DNA of 64,000 nt from Alligator mississippiensis (lineage: Eukaryota > Chordata > Crocodylia > Alligatoridae). The position numbers and the translations under genes were made by a program. Positions 30,330 to 60,904 of the stretch are shown here, in pieces. Position 1 is the stretch's first letter. Every line of letters starts with the position of its first letter. Where the stretch lies: NCBI RefSeq assembly GCF_030867095.1, contig NC_081832.1:40743756-40807755 (forward strand), read 5' to 3'. Under the pieces are notes generated by a model that was not told where the DNA came from, ran no database searches, and was given only the letters and a program-made list of their open reading frames with translations.

Positions 30330-33300
30330 CTGTGGGGACATGATAGGAAAGTGGGTTAGGGCACTCTGTGGATCTGCATTCCAGGAACATGACACACTGC
30401 ATGTGGACTGCCTGCATGCCTCCCTAGGCATGGGTCTGGTGGGCACACCAGCTACCTGCACTCTGCTAATCCCCAGCAGGGGTTGTGCACAAGTAGGAGG
30501 GCTTTTGGCCTTTCTGAGAGAGATTAAGCAAGAGGGAGATCTCTGAAAAATCCCCATTTTGCAGAGACATATCCAAGGTACAGAGAAAGCAAGAGGCTTT
30601 CTGGGGCTGTAGACAATGAGAAGGAAAAACAGGACCTGGGAGTCCTAAACCACAAGACTGTCCTGTCCATCCCTGTATGAAGCCACTAGATGGCAGTGGT
30701 CTAGCACATCCCTGTTGGAGCTGAAGGTTTGTGGATCCAGTCAAGGGTGCACCTAGGTTATGCTCTGCGTGGCTAATGAATATTGTAATTCCAGTGTAGC
30801 CCCTTTTGGCAACAGTGGGAGCTGCCCTAGCCCCCTGCCACTGCCTAAAATACACTAAAGCAGCTGAGCCTGGGCAGAAGGATGGGAAAGGGAGGCTTTG
30901 GAAATATCAGTTCCTCCTCCAGCTCACCAAGCAAGAGCAGCTTCTGATAGGGCAGCTCTATGTTCATCATTTTGAGTTGGGGGAAACAATGAATCTTCCT
31001 CCAGCTCAATATTTGGGGCACTTACAGGTAAGTGATGCCCTGGGGTGCACAAGCCCTGCTAGAGACCCCAACTCCCCAACTCCATTTTAATTATGAAGGC
31101 AAGCAGCCTGAATGCAAAGAATTGCCTGAGTCCCAGGACTGGATCAGAAGCTCTGGCCTCACGTGTGGGTGAGGTGGTCTTCCCAGACCAGACAAGTAAT
31201 ATTCAGAGCAGGGCTGTAGGGTGCTTCTGTGCAGTATGCATGCCGACAGCTGAGGGCTCAAAATTTCTGCACTGTGGATCAACCCAAAAAATGGATGGCA
31301 AGTGGAATTGGTAAGTTACCTTGCCCATCAGCCCATCCCACGCACAAGCAGCATCATGGTCTGTCAGTCACACAAAAGAGTTATGGAATGGATACAGAGG
31401 CATAGAGGTTAAAAAGGGGGTTGCCTGTCTTGTGGCACAGTTGTCTTGTCCTTCTCTGCATCTCACTGAGCAGTAGCTCCTATGCTGACAGAGGTTGTAC
31501 CTTTCTTCCTGCACTGTTTTTCAGTGAATACAAGTGGAAAAGGGGGTGGGGGATAGAAGAGAAAACCTCCAAAGAGTCACCTCAAGTTGAAAATGGTATT
31601 TTTTTCATTTTCAAAAAATCAAAAACAAAACACAAAACAAACAGAACATTTTGTCATTATCACTGGTAATTAAAAAGTTCTGTCAAAACAGACATTGTCC
31701 CTTGGAAAACTGGGATCAAATCCAATTTTTCTGTCCAGCACATTTTATATTAAACATCAGCATAGGAAGGACCCTGCTAGAAAGTATCCTTCAGAAACCA
31801 TTCTTGTCAGTTTTGTGTGCCTTCAGTGCAGTAAGTGCATCAGGTAGCCTGTATATTTATTCTAGGGAGGACCAGAAATGTAGACAGTGGACTCCTGAGT
31901 GGACTCCTGACTTAGAAATCTTCTGCTAAGAACCATAGCAAACTAGTTACTCTGAATGGCAATTGGTTTCACAGCAGGACTTGGCCCAAGTTCAACAGTA
32001 TAAATAGAAAAAAGAAGCACTGCAGGCCCCAAAGCAACAGACTGAACAGGAGGTGTGACAGTGAACAATGCTGACAGTAGAGTAATCCAGATAAGGGGAA
32101 GAAATTACCCCGCAGCAGTGAGTTCTGCACAGAGGAATCAAAGCTCTCATGCTGAATTCTGCAGCTTGAGATGCTGACAGCCATCCATGTTAGTGACTAA
32201 GCTGCAGAGACATATCTACAAAACTCAAGAGCTACACCTGTGGCCAAGCATACGCTTGGAAAGCAGAGAGAATGTGCAAGGTTCAAAAATATCTGGCAAG
32301 TTTTCAGTGTCAAGCAAATGAGCTGCTTACAGCACATGAAACAGCAACCCGAGCAAAGTTTCCTAGCTTCATAGTAGCTAGGGTCAGGAGGGACCTGAAC
32401 AGATCATCTAGCCTGACCCCCTGCCACAGGCAGGAATGAATGCTGGGTTCACAAGACCCCAGACAGGTGATCATCTAACCTCTTTTTAAATTTGCCCAAG
32501 GTAGGGGCAAGGACCACTTCCCTAGGAAGTTGGTTCCAGATTCTGGCCATCCTAACTGTAAAATATTGCCTCCTGATCTCTAACCTAAACCTATTCTCCA
32601 TCAGCTTATTACCATTGTTCCTCGTCACCTCAGGTGGTGCTGGGGAGAATAGGGCTCTTCCTATTTGCGGATGATCTCCCCTGATGAGTTTGTAGACAGC
32701 CACCAGGTCCCCCCTCAGCCTCCTCTTGCAGAGGCTGAACAGGTTCAGGTCCCTCAGTCTCTCCTCATAGTCTCCCCTCAGTCTGTCCTGCTGCCCTCTC
32801 ACCAAACACGTGGCCCTCCTCTGAACTCTCTCCAGGCTGGCCACATCCCTTTTAAAGTGTGGTGCCCAGTACTGGACGCGGTACTCCAACTGCGGCCTGA
32901 CCAACGTCGCATAGAGGGGGAGCATCACCTCTCTGGACTGGCTTGAGATGCATCTTTGGATGCATGACAAGGTATGGCTAGCCTTGCTGGCTGAGGTCTG
33001 GCATTAGCAGCTCATGTTCATCTTGGAGTCAATAATGACTCCAAGATCCCTTTCCACCTCTGTGCTTTCAAGAGGGGAACTCCCCAGCCTGTATGTATGC
33101 TGTGGATTCCTTCTCCCAAGGTGCAGCACCCTGCATTTGCCTATGTTGAACCCCATCCTATTCTCATCTGCCCACTTTTGTAGTCTGTCTAAATCTAGTT
33201 GCAGCCTCTCTCTCCCTTCAAGTGTGCCCACCTCACCCCCCATCTTAGTGTCATCAGCAAACTTAGACAGCGTGCTTTCCACCCCCTCGTCCACATCACT

Positions 33301-36300
33301 GATGAAGATGTTAAACAGTGTGGGCCCAAGGACCGAGCCCTGGGGTACCCCACTGCTCACATCTCGCCAGGTTGAGTACAACCCATCCACCACTACTCTC
33401 TGGGTGCGCCCCATCAGCCAGTTTTTTTACCCATCCAACTGTGTAGGCATCAATGCCACAGTCGCTTAATTTATTAACGAGAGTGGGGTGAGAGATGGTG
33501 TCAAAGGCCTTCTTAAAGTCTAGAAAGACTACATCCACGGTGACACCATCATCCAAGGATTTAGTTACCTGGTCATAAAAGGCAATCAGGTTGGTCAGGC
33601 AGGACCTGCCTTTGATGAACCCATGCTGGTTGCCCCTGAGCATGATCTCCCCTGCTGGCCCCCCACAGATGTGCTCCTTGATGATTTTCTCCAAGATCTT
33701 CCTGAGGACTGAGGTGAGGCTTATAGGCCTATAGTTACTTGGGTCCTCCTTCCTCCCTTTCTTAAAAATGGGGACTACATTAGCTAGTTTCCAATCCCCT
33801 GGCACCTGGCCAGATGACCACGAATGCTCATACAGCCGGGCCAAGGGCTCCGCGATGACCCCTGCCAGCTCCTTCAACACCCTCCAGTGGAGGGCATCTG
33901 GACCTGTGATTTAAAAATGTCTAGCCCTTCCAGAAGGTCCCTAACTACCTCTGCGCTAACCCAAGGCCTGAGCTATCCCCAAGATTGTCCCTACCTCTGG
34001 TAGGAGGGATGTCCCAGTCCCTGTTCAAGAAAACAGAGGCAAAGAAACTGTTAAAAATATCGGCTTTCTCATCTGGCGTAGCCACAAGGTTACCATTTGA
34101 GCCTTGCAGGGGCCCTACATTGCCTGGTGCCCTCTTCTTACTCCCAAAGTGAGAAAGGACTTCTCACAGACAAGAGAGCCGACTACTTGGTAGGAGCTAA
34201 CTATTACCTGAGCAAAGCTATAGCTAGCTCAGGATATGGGACCCTGATCAGTAGCACTGAGCCTGTCTGGAAAGGAAGGGGAATTGGGCACATGACTTTG
34301 TTCACATAGCCTGGGCAGTCTGGCAGAATGGCTGAGTCAGCAGCCAGACTAGCTACCAAGCTCAGAACAAAACTAGAGACCAAGAGCAGTGCTCCGTGGG
34401 AAGCTAAGCTAGCTGGGTGGAATGTCCCAGCAGAAGGCAAGCTCACGTAACGGGGAATCTTCTGGGCACATGCGGGGCTTGGTGCAGGAACATGCAGAGT
34501 TTAAAGTGCCAGGTTTTTTTTGTTTTCTTTTTGTTGTTGTTGTTTTTATGCCTGCAAGCACCCAGCAGCAAAAAAAAAAAAAAGCCAGCACCTATGGATC
34601 AATGCACTGTTCAGTTGAAGTATCAGAGTTGCTCCCTACAGACACAGATGGCACTAGGGGATGAGCCCTACCACAGACCTTGACTTTACATTCCTGCCCT
34701 GGGGAGGCTGACAGCTACATCAGAATAAGATCCATAGAGAGGCTGAGGAATTAATTATAGCAAAGAAAACAGCAATAACCTCCTTCCTCCTCCCCACTGC
34801 ACACGTAAGCCTAAGCCACATAGAAACCAGTCTGTGTGCAGAGCCAGGATGCCCCTGCAATTCTTTATATGCACAGGAGTGTCACAGGATTAGCAGGACA
34901 GTAGTGGTGGATACACATACAGACCCAGCAGGCAACAACAGGGACTAATATTAGAATCCAAGTCCTTGTCCCTGTTGCTGCTTAAAACATTCAGTTAGAC
35001 CAGGGCTGAGGCACTCAAGTTTACTTGATGTCTGGCAAAGGGCACTATGTGCCTGTTTAATGCATTAGAGCAAAGGGAATGTTATAAGAGAAGCATTAAG
35101 CTTGAATGTACAGAGCCAGCCAGAGGGCATTAAGGACTGCACTTATTAGCACTGTGCTCCATAAATATGTTGCTTGTTAAAGTTCTGCTGAAACAGCTCA
35201 TCTACCCTCCGTCCTCTACCAAAGTCCTTGATTTACATTTTATTGTGCTACAGCTCTCTAGTGGCCAAAGAGCTTCAGATACTGTAATGTCCATAAAGTA
35301 TTCATGCACAGAATTCAGCCGTTGACCTTCCATTCTACGATGCCCACAAAGCTGTCATAGCTATTATACTGGGTGCCCAACCTACCAGCCTACTTTATGT
35401 TTCAGAAGAATTCTGTGGCATTTTACCATCCAGCCCAGCTGCTGCCCTAAGCAGGAAAAACTTTACTGCAATTGTTCTTAGTCATTTTGGACTTGGGGCA
35501 CCCCTTGTTAGCCTCAAGACATCCCTCAGAAAATGCCAGATCTTAGTTTTTACTCTGTCTTTAACTATGTAAAAGTAATACAACAAATCTTCTGTTACAA
35601 AAAACTCAGAAAGACCACAATAGGTCAGAATATTTTAACACTACAGATTCCTATTTGAAGTCTCTGGGTTTAGCTTATGAATCATGTTTGTCACCTAACA
35701 TTGTGAGGTACTGATGGCACCCTGTTTAAGAATCACTGCTTTATTGAATTCAGGCAACAGAAGAGAGAAATTTGGGCAAAAAAGGGAATGGTTGAGTCCC
35801 AGAGCCCTAACTGGAGACAAGCAAGTACAAAGCACCACAAAAAAATGAAAACTTGCAGGCCAAAATTTTCAAACCTTAGGCCCACAGTTAGCTATATACT
35901 TCCATATATATAGGCAGATACTTGAACGGCCTCATTTTCAAAGTGCCAAACTCCTAAGAGCCCAACAGACTCCAAGTCAAATGCACTACCTTTGCAAATC
36001 AGGCCATTCATCTGGGTGCTTACATACATCATTAGTAGGATTGGCAGAATTCAATTTTATTTTTTTTTAATTTTGAAAGCTAAAATCGGTTAATTTTTTT
36101 AGCATTTATTTCAATTTTTATCAATTGAAATGTTAATGATTACACAAAATTAAGGGTGTTTTTTAATTTGGCATGTGCATACACACATGCAAGCATGTAC
36201 AGTGGCTGCTGCAGGATCTGGGGCCCATGACAGTAAGGCTGTGCCGAGAGTGGGGGCTGGAGGGGCAGGGCTGGTAGAGCCCTGGAGCCCAGTGCTACTG

Positions 36301-37707
36301 GTCCCTCATTCTGCCCAGGGCCCAGCCAGGCCACCATGGGAGTTTGGCCCCTGCCCAGGCTAGAACCTGGGCAAAGAGAGCAGCTGGCAGCACTGGGCTC
36401 CCCAGTGCTACTAGCCCTGCCCTTGCAACCCCCACCTCCCAGCACAGCCTTTCCTACTGGCATGGCCTCCAGCTCCTGCAGCAGCTGGGGGGCAAGGATG
36501 GGTGTATGTACGCATACACATGCTACCCTACCCAGGATTCCCTTACCTCTGTCCTGGGTTTTGTTATTGGGGGGGTTTTATGTCTCCTTTACGTAAATTT
36601 CAATGATGTCTGTGAGTGTCAGGTGAAACAAACATGTTTATCCATATCTATTGATAAAATCGAATCCTGCCAAGCCTAATCATTAGGAATCTAGAAACAG
36701 GCCCCTGTTTTAAAGCATGATCTTTTACTGGTCCTCAGCTGTGTTTCAGAAATAGTATGTATGTATGTACTGGAAATGGTACGAACTCCAACTCTTCTGC
36801 TCTCAGATTAGGCAGGGGAAGTTTAAAGCTACAAGAGATACTATTTTATTTTCGCAAAGACAGGGATATTTTAACAGTTTCTTTGCCTCTATTTTCTTGA
36901 ACAGGTGGAAGAGGGTGAGCCCACCCATAAACTCACATTAGACTCATAACTAGAATGTCTTCAAGAGATGCATGCTTCAAAAGGGTGAGTACCCTTCATG
37001 CTTAGCCCTATTGCTACAGAGCCAGGGTCAGTCCCAGCTCAAACAACACATACAGCTGAGTGCACCAACAGGATAAGCAGTAACAAGAGGGCAGACCCAG
37101 CACCTCCTGCCTGGAGCTGGTGTGCAGGGCAGATCATTTGGGCTCCTTAATAAATGTATAACCAAACATCAGGAACATTGGCTAGGGATTCAGTCCTGCC
37201 AGACTCATGCACCTACAAAGGATTTAGGGCCAATCTCTTTCTTGTGAGGCAGGGGTCCAGCTTAAAGAGAGAACTGGACCTTCTTGCCTTAAAAAGAATA
37301 CAGCAGCATGTTCAGTCTGCTTATGGGACTCATGGTGATGCAGCCTCTATGACATGCCACAGGCCAATGACTTCATCTACCACGCAGAACCTGGTATCTC
37401 CAGGGACAAGAAAGCATCCCTGGATCATATAGAACCTCAGGAGTCTAATTGCATGTCAGTCCCAGAGACACCAGTCATCCTTCCCAGTGTAGAGGTCCCA
37501 AAAGAGGGTATGATGGGTATGGAACCCTGGGAGTTGTAGCAGCTGGAAGCAAAGGGGCAAACTGCCAGAGATTCTTCACAGCATGAAGAAAAAGATCTTA
37601 GAGGACTTACCTGTGGGACATTGTTCAGCCCAGCAGAGGCAGGTGCAAGTAAGCAGTAGTGACATGCAGAGAGCTTTAGACCACTGTGAGGATTGCAGGT
37701 GCATCAT
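29281..37707 (-). CDS. Protease-activated receptor (PAR/F2RL family, PAR4-like), two exons
   Basis: Rhodopsin-class G-protein-coupled receptor activated by proteolytic unmasking of a tethered N-terminal ligand. Coding exons are 37707-37611 and 30329-29281 (97 + 1049 = 1146 nt, 381 residues plus stop). The family two-exon layout with a phase-1 junction after the signal peptide is present. Seven hydrophobic segments follow. Diagnostic residues: GLPANAMAFWV (TM1), NLAGADLLF (TM2), FYGNMYSSILFLTCISLDRY (TM3), ITTCHDFL in extracellular loop 2 (CHDVL in other PARs), FTPSNVLLFSHY (TM6) and DPFIYFY (TM7). Predicted cleavage site SKGR/ALTRIS. SLDRYVSLVHP and the RGHYGHVVRV segment before TM6 resemble PAR4, while FYGNMY and the cleavage residues resemble PAR2, so I assign no orthologue. 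No break seen. Signalling is expected through Gq or G12/13 by family. Confidence 0.9.
30330..32367. other. PAR intron, no gene seen
   Basis: No recognisable coding or RNA gene. An A/T-rich stretch at about 31590-31740 (runs of T and A around TTTTCATTTTCAAAAAATC) looks like an old repeat remnant that I cannot name. Confidence 0.55.
32368..34142 (-). repeat. CR1 LINE, longest and best preserved copy in the window
   Basis: 5'-truncated. Reading the minus strand from 34142: NGNLVATPDEKADIFNSFFA-like N-terminal linker, VLKELAGVIAEPLARLYEHS, KKGRKEDPSNYRPISLTSV, RGNQHGFIKGRSCLTNLIAF, SGVPQGSVLGPTLFNIFISD, FADDTK (FADD at 33261-33250), and RLEIRRQYFTVRMARIWNQL, then the 3' tail at 32368-32450. Long open stretches remain in three frames with only a few breaks, so it is young relative to the others. 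It lies in the PAR intron in the sense orientation. Confidence 0.93.
34143..35460. other. PAR intron, no gene seen
   Basis: Contains a T-rich run at 34511-34546 and an A-run at 34571-34583, otherwise unremarkable. Confidence 0.5.
35469..35738. mobile_element. hAT-type MITE, same family as 12986-13322
   Basis: Ends CAATTGTTCTTAG and TTAAGAATCACTG are imperfect inverted repeats. They are flanked by CTTTACTG (35461-35468) and CTTTATTG (35739-35746), 7/8 identical. The interior shares CTTCTGTTACAAAAA and CAGAAAGACCACAATAGG with the other copy. Confidence 0.82.
36036..36678. mobile_element. hAT-type fold-back transposon with perfect 8-bp target duplication
   Basis: Left end TAGGATTGGCAGAATTC and right end GAATCCTGCCAAGCCTA are 17-bp inverted repeats with two or three mismatches. 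Both sides carry ATCATTAG (36028-36035 and 36679-36686), a perfect 8-bp duplication. Outer arms are A/T-rich and the interior GC-rich, and long parts of the left half pair with the right half (for example GGGGCAGGGCTGGTAG near 36260 against CTACTAGCCCTGCCC near 36410). No transposase. Confidence 0.88.
36860..36910 (+). repeat. CR1 internal fragment (short)
   Basis: GATATTTTAACAGTTTCTTT and GCCTCTATTTTCTTGAACAG encode DIFNSFFASIFLN, the same CR1 segment found near 34060 in the minus-strand copy. Neither a 3' tail nor a longer match was seen. Confidence 0.6.
37611..37707 (-). CDS. PAR-like receptor exon 1 (signal peptide), predicted
   Basis: On the minus strand an open stretch starting ATGATG at 37707 encodes a typical signal peptide: polar start with one lysine (MMHLQSSQWSKA), hydrophobic core (LCMSLLLTCTCLCWA), then EQCPT. 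It ends in ACAG/GTAAGTCC, a near-perfect donor in phase 1, matching exon 2, with the junction codon GAG (Glu). Start choice among M37707, M37704 and M37665 is open; the longer forms give a more usual n-region. No upstream 5' UTR exon was identified. Confidence 0.72.
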
Positions 37708-40480
37708 ATTTGCTGTCCAGGTTGAGCTCTGCCTTCCCTGAGCCACAGCAGTCTCTAAGGAGTGTGCTCAGCCTCTTTCTGGGGTCAGTCTCGTTTTAGG
37801 ATGTTGTGGGGAGTCTGTGAGTTATATTGAAACTGCAGGCTCTAAGCCTTTCCCCTTGGTTCCTTCTCTGTCGCTCTCTCTTCCTCTTTCCTGTCTCTCG
37901 ACATAGCTGGAAGCTGTCTCCTTTTATTGCACAGAAGTGCAGAACAGATGCACAGGCTGAATCTCTAACCCAGACAGACAGATCTGGAATGCCCCCAAAG
38001 CATGACAGAAGCCTCTGGGTGGGAAGTCGGGGACAAAGAGAGCACTGACATCAAGAAAGAGGCAGTCAGGAGTTTCAAATGCCCAGGTCTGATGGTAAGA
38101 GCCTGAGAACACAGACACACGCCACATATCTGCACATGGAAGCCACCAGAACACGAAAACTCCCCTGGAATCACTAGCCAGCAGGAAGGGGTTTGGAGCA
38201 GAGCATCTTGTTACCAGCACAGCTCCCAGCCCAGTACAGAGAGCCAGACCCGTAAAGGGATTTAGGCACCCAGAGATGCCAATATGCATCCAGAGGGATT
38301 TTCAAAAGCATTTTCAAATACAGCCGTAAGTTTTAACCCTTTTGGATGTGGCCTTAGAAAACATGCACTGATATGAACTAATTCCTAGGGTTGAAAGGAA
38401 AGAGCAGGTTCTGTGGAATACCAATGTTTTCCAGGATTAGTCCCCTCAACTCAGGATTGGTTTCCCTTCAGAAACCACTGATGGAGAGTAGCAAAGATGA
38501 AGTGATAGTATTTGAGAGACATTTAATGCAGGTCTTTAAAAATTACTATAGATCACAGAGAGTCAGGTTCTTTTTAGAGGTTTCCTGAATCACCAAAGAG
38601 AATTCTATCACATATGTCTAAGCATAGGCTGGTCCAAACCCACTGGAAAAGTTAAAACTCTTAGTTATCAGACTTTTTTTTGCCAGGTTGCATGTACTTT
38701 ACTGTACAGTGACTCTGAAGTCCAGAAGCCTATGCATAGTGGTGTGAACAGGAAGTGAAAGGTAGCCAGGATGTGGATGCATTTGGGGTATGGTAAGGTA
38801 TTTTGCAAACTCCCAAAAATTCTGTAGCGGGCACTGGGCCAACTGCTGCTCACTCAGCTTTGGTTGGTGCTCTAGTTACAGCAGTAGTTTCTGCTTGGTG
38901 ATCTCCTTTCCTGCGTCTCCCTTCAGTGCTGCTAGCAGTTATTGGGGATTCACTGCATCTTCCCATGTACCCCACTGCTGGAGAGATAGTTAGCCATGTT
39001 AACTGCCACTGCACATGAATATAGAGAGAGGTAGTTAGCCATGTTAGTCTGAAGTCAGGCAGAAGGCAGAGTAGATTTGCACCTTTTAGACTAACAAAAT
39101 CAGAAATGTATAGCATAATCTTTTGTAAGCAGAGAGCTCACTTCATCAGACAATGTGCATGAATACAACCAGTAAGGCTGAGCCAGGCTGTAGTACTGAG
39201 TGCAAATCTTGTAGCCACTACAGCCCACCTCACCTCCTCCATTGCAGATCTTCTCACCCATCCACCCTCTGACTCCTCTAAGTGGCTCAGCAGTCGATTG
39301 GTAGGGGTATGCACTTAGGAGCAGATTTGCAAAGAAGCTTGGTACCCAGTGGATGCATCTACTATTGCTAGCACCAATATATACAGGTATTAGAAAAATG
39401 AGGATCAGCTCCTGATCTCCACATGGCTGGTAGGCAGATGCTCTGAGCCAAAACAGCTCTCCCCCTGCAAGGATCAGTCGGGATGGGCCCCCATGCCCCC
39501 CTGGCCAGCCCCCAGCAGGCACCTGGGGAAGCCTAGAGCTCCCCCTGGTTACTGTGGGGGGCACAACACACAGAGCAGGGCAGGAGCAGCTCTGGACTGA
39601 ATTGCTCCTGACAGGCACATGTTTAGCTGCATGCCTGGGATTGCTTTAATGAGCCTGAATTTTCTGCACAGAAAAATTCTTAATATGTATATAAGCTCAG
39701 GGGCAGAGCCTACACAGTCTGGCTCTAGAGGCTGCAAAGGGTTGGCTTAGTTCAAGCGGCTTTGGCTAATACCATGCCTAGCTTTGTCGTCTCTGCACAA
39801 TTTTGTGACAGTGGAGAATTGCTTTCTTGCTTTCCCCCTGGCCTTTTGGCTAGGAGCAAGTGAGACTAGGGGGCATCCAAACCCCAGGGTCCCAGGACAT
39901 AGGGTGTCTGTCACAAGGTTTGGGGAGTATTTGAAGCCCCAGACTGATGAGCCTGGGAAGGAGGATATTTGCCCTGTGGTAGGGCCACATAGGCTTAAAC
40001 GATTGAGCTCTGCTCAGTCGAAACTTCGAACTTGACTATTGTGCTTTGCCCAATGGAATTTGGAACTAATTTGGCCTTTGAAGCAAAACAAGAAAAAAAA
40101 TCCAGTGCAGAGGGAATACAGGAGCTCCTATCTGGCACAGGGGCTATCTTGAGTGTTGCTGCCCTACAGACATATTACCCAGGGTAATGGGAAACCTGGT
40201 TGTGCAGGCAGGTAGCCATAAACAAGTGGGGGTTCACTTGGTGTTGCAGCCAGGTTTACTCCTTGGTTACAGCAGAATACTAAGCACTTTTGAAACTCTA
40301 GCTATTATTCTCCCATTTCCCATCTTCTCCCTACCAGCTAAGCAGCCCTCAGCTCTTTCTTCTCCTGCACTGAGAGAACAGGGCGGGAAATGGGGATAGA
40401 CAAGGAAGAGAGTAAAAGCCTGGAAAGCCACATCCTGCTCCCCACGAGCAGAAATGCAAGATGCGCCTGGGTCTCAGCGT
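37708..40480. other. Intergenic between the PAR-like gene and FCHSD1 (divergent 5' ends)
   Basis: No gene recognised. It must hold the PAR promoter and any 5' UTR. One interspersed repeat at 38975-39170. Confidence 0.5.
38975..39170 (-). repeat. Interspersed repeat of sauropsid type (CTGATGAAGTGAGCTC...)
   Basis: On the minus strand: CTGATGAAGTGAGCTCTCTG, ACAAAAGATTATGCTATACA, TTTGTTAGTCTAAAAGGTGC and GACTAACATGGCTAACTACC. I know this arrangement from turtle and crocodilian genomes but cannot name the family with certainty. The end motif GTTAGCCATGTTA occurs twice, near 38989 and 39034. Confidence 0.6.
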
Positions 40481-40981
40481 ACGGGACCGCAGCCACTTCC
40501 CGAGTGCCAACATCAGCTAGCTGAAGCCCGCTTCCCCCGTGGCCGCGATCCCAGCTCCTTGCCCTGAAGGTCTAAGCTGCCCACGTCCCCCGCAGGCAGG
40601 TGTCTCATGCATTTTGCCAGCATCTCCGGACGGTTTCCTCCCTCTGCCCAGCCTAAGACCCACCCGCCTCGGCCAGGACAGAGCCGCCGCCGCCCACACC
40701 CGCAGGCTGCGCTCCGTCCTCTGCGGCATCCACAGCAGCGCTGCCCTCCCGCTCGGCGAGGCTCCACGGGCCGCCCCAGGCTCCGGCCTCCCACGCCCCA
40801 GAGCAGACGGGCACCTGCGGGGCGGTGCCAGGCGGCTGCCCCGCCCCGCCCCGCCGCCGTGCCGCCGGCTCCCGGCAGGTGGCAGGGCCGGCCGCGCGGA
40901 GGAGCAGGCGGGGCGGATCCCTGCAGTTCCGGGCTCCTAAGGCCTCGGACGCGGCCGTGGGGCGCTGCGCGGAGCGAGGAC

Positions 40982-60198
<19,217 letters not shown>

Positions 60199-60904
60199 CT
60201 CTGCTCCCAGGACCTGACCCAGATCCTTTGGCTCCTTCTGAAACAGCCCAATCCCTCCAGCTTAGAGCTGAGTGCACAGCCTGCAAGTCACCTGAGCCAA
60301 ACTGCTGTTACAAGAGCCGGTGGATGGACGAGCTTCCCACTGCTTCAGCATCTGCCCTTCTACACAGCCAGCAGCAGAACTGCAACTCCAGTAGGGTGCA
60401 AGTTTGTCCCCCATAGCCTCTGCTTCTGCCCTGGCTGTCTTCATTGTGCCTACCCAAGGACTGCAGGGGTCTTTTAGGGAATACAGAGCACTGTTAGACA
60501 TTGATTGTTTCTTCCCTCAGCACCAAGGAGGGCTGAAGCGGCAGGTCCCCCCTCTCCCCTCCCCTCCTGCTGGGGACATCTCCAGCAGAGGCCTCCATGT
60601 AGAAAGTGCTTCACCTGAAGTCTGAAAAGGGGCCAAGTGCCTGGTACCACAGCTGTCTGCTTTCTGCATTCCAGCCTGCTGGGACACTGTCCCCAAAGGT
60701 TCTGTCCTGCTGTGCTCCCATGCAGTGTGACTCCCAGCTGTCCTGTGAGAGTTGATCCTGCCCTTCATGAGCCAGGTATCTGAGGCTCCTGTTCCCTGCC
60801 CCCAACTCCCTTGCTCACATGCTCTTAGCTGGCATTTCTGTATATTTCTCTTAACAGATGCTGAGAGCTTATTCCCTACAGAACTTGTCCTTCTGCCTAG
60901 CCTC

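Noticed and set aside
30330-30417. The upstream methionine start of the receptor frame (MQAVHMQCVMF...)
   Set aside because: It lies upstream of a strong acceptor, lacks a signal peptide, and the family puts the signal peptide on a separate exon, found at 37611-37707.
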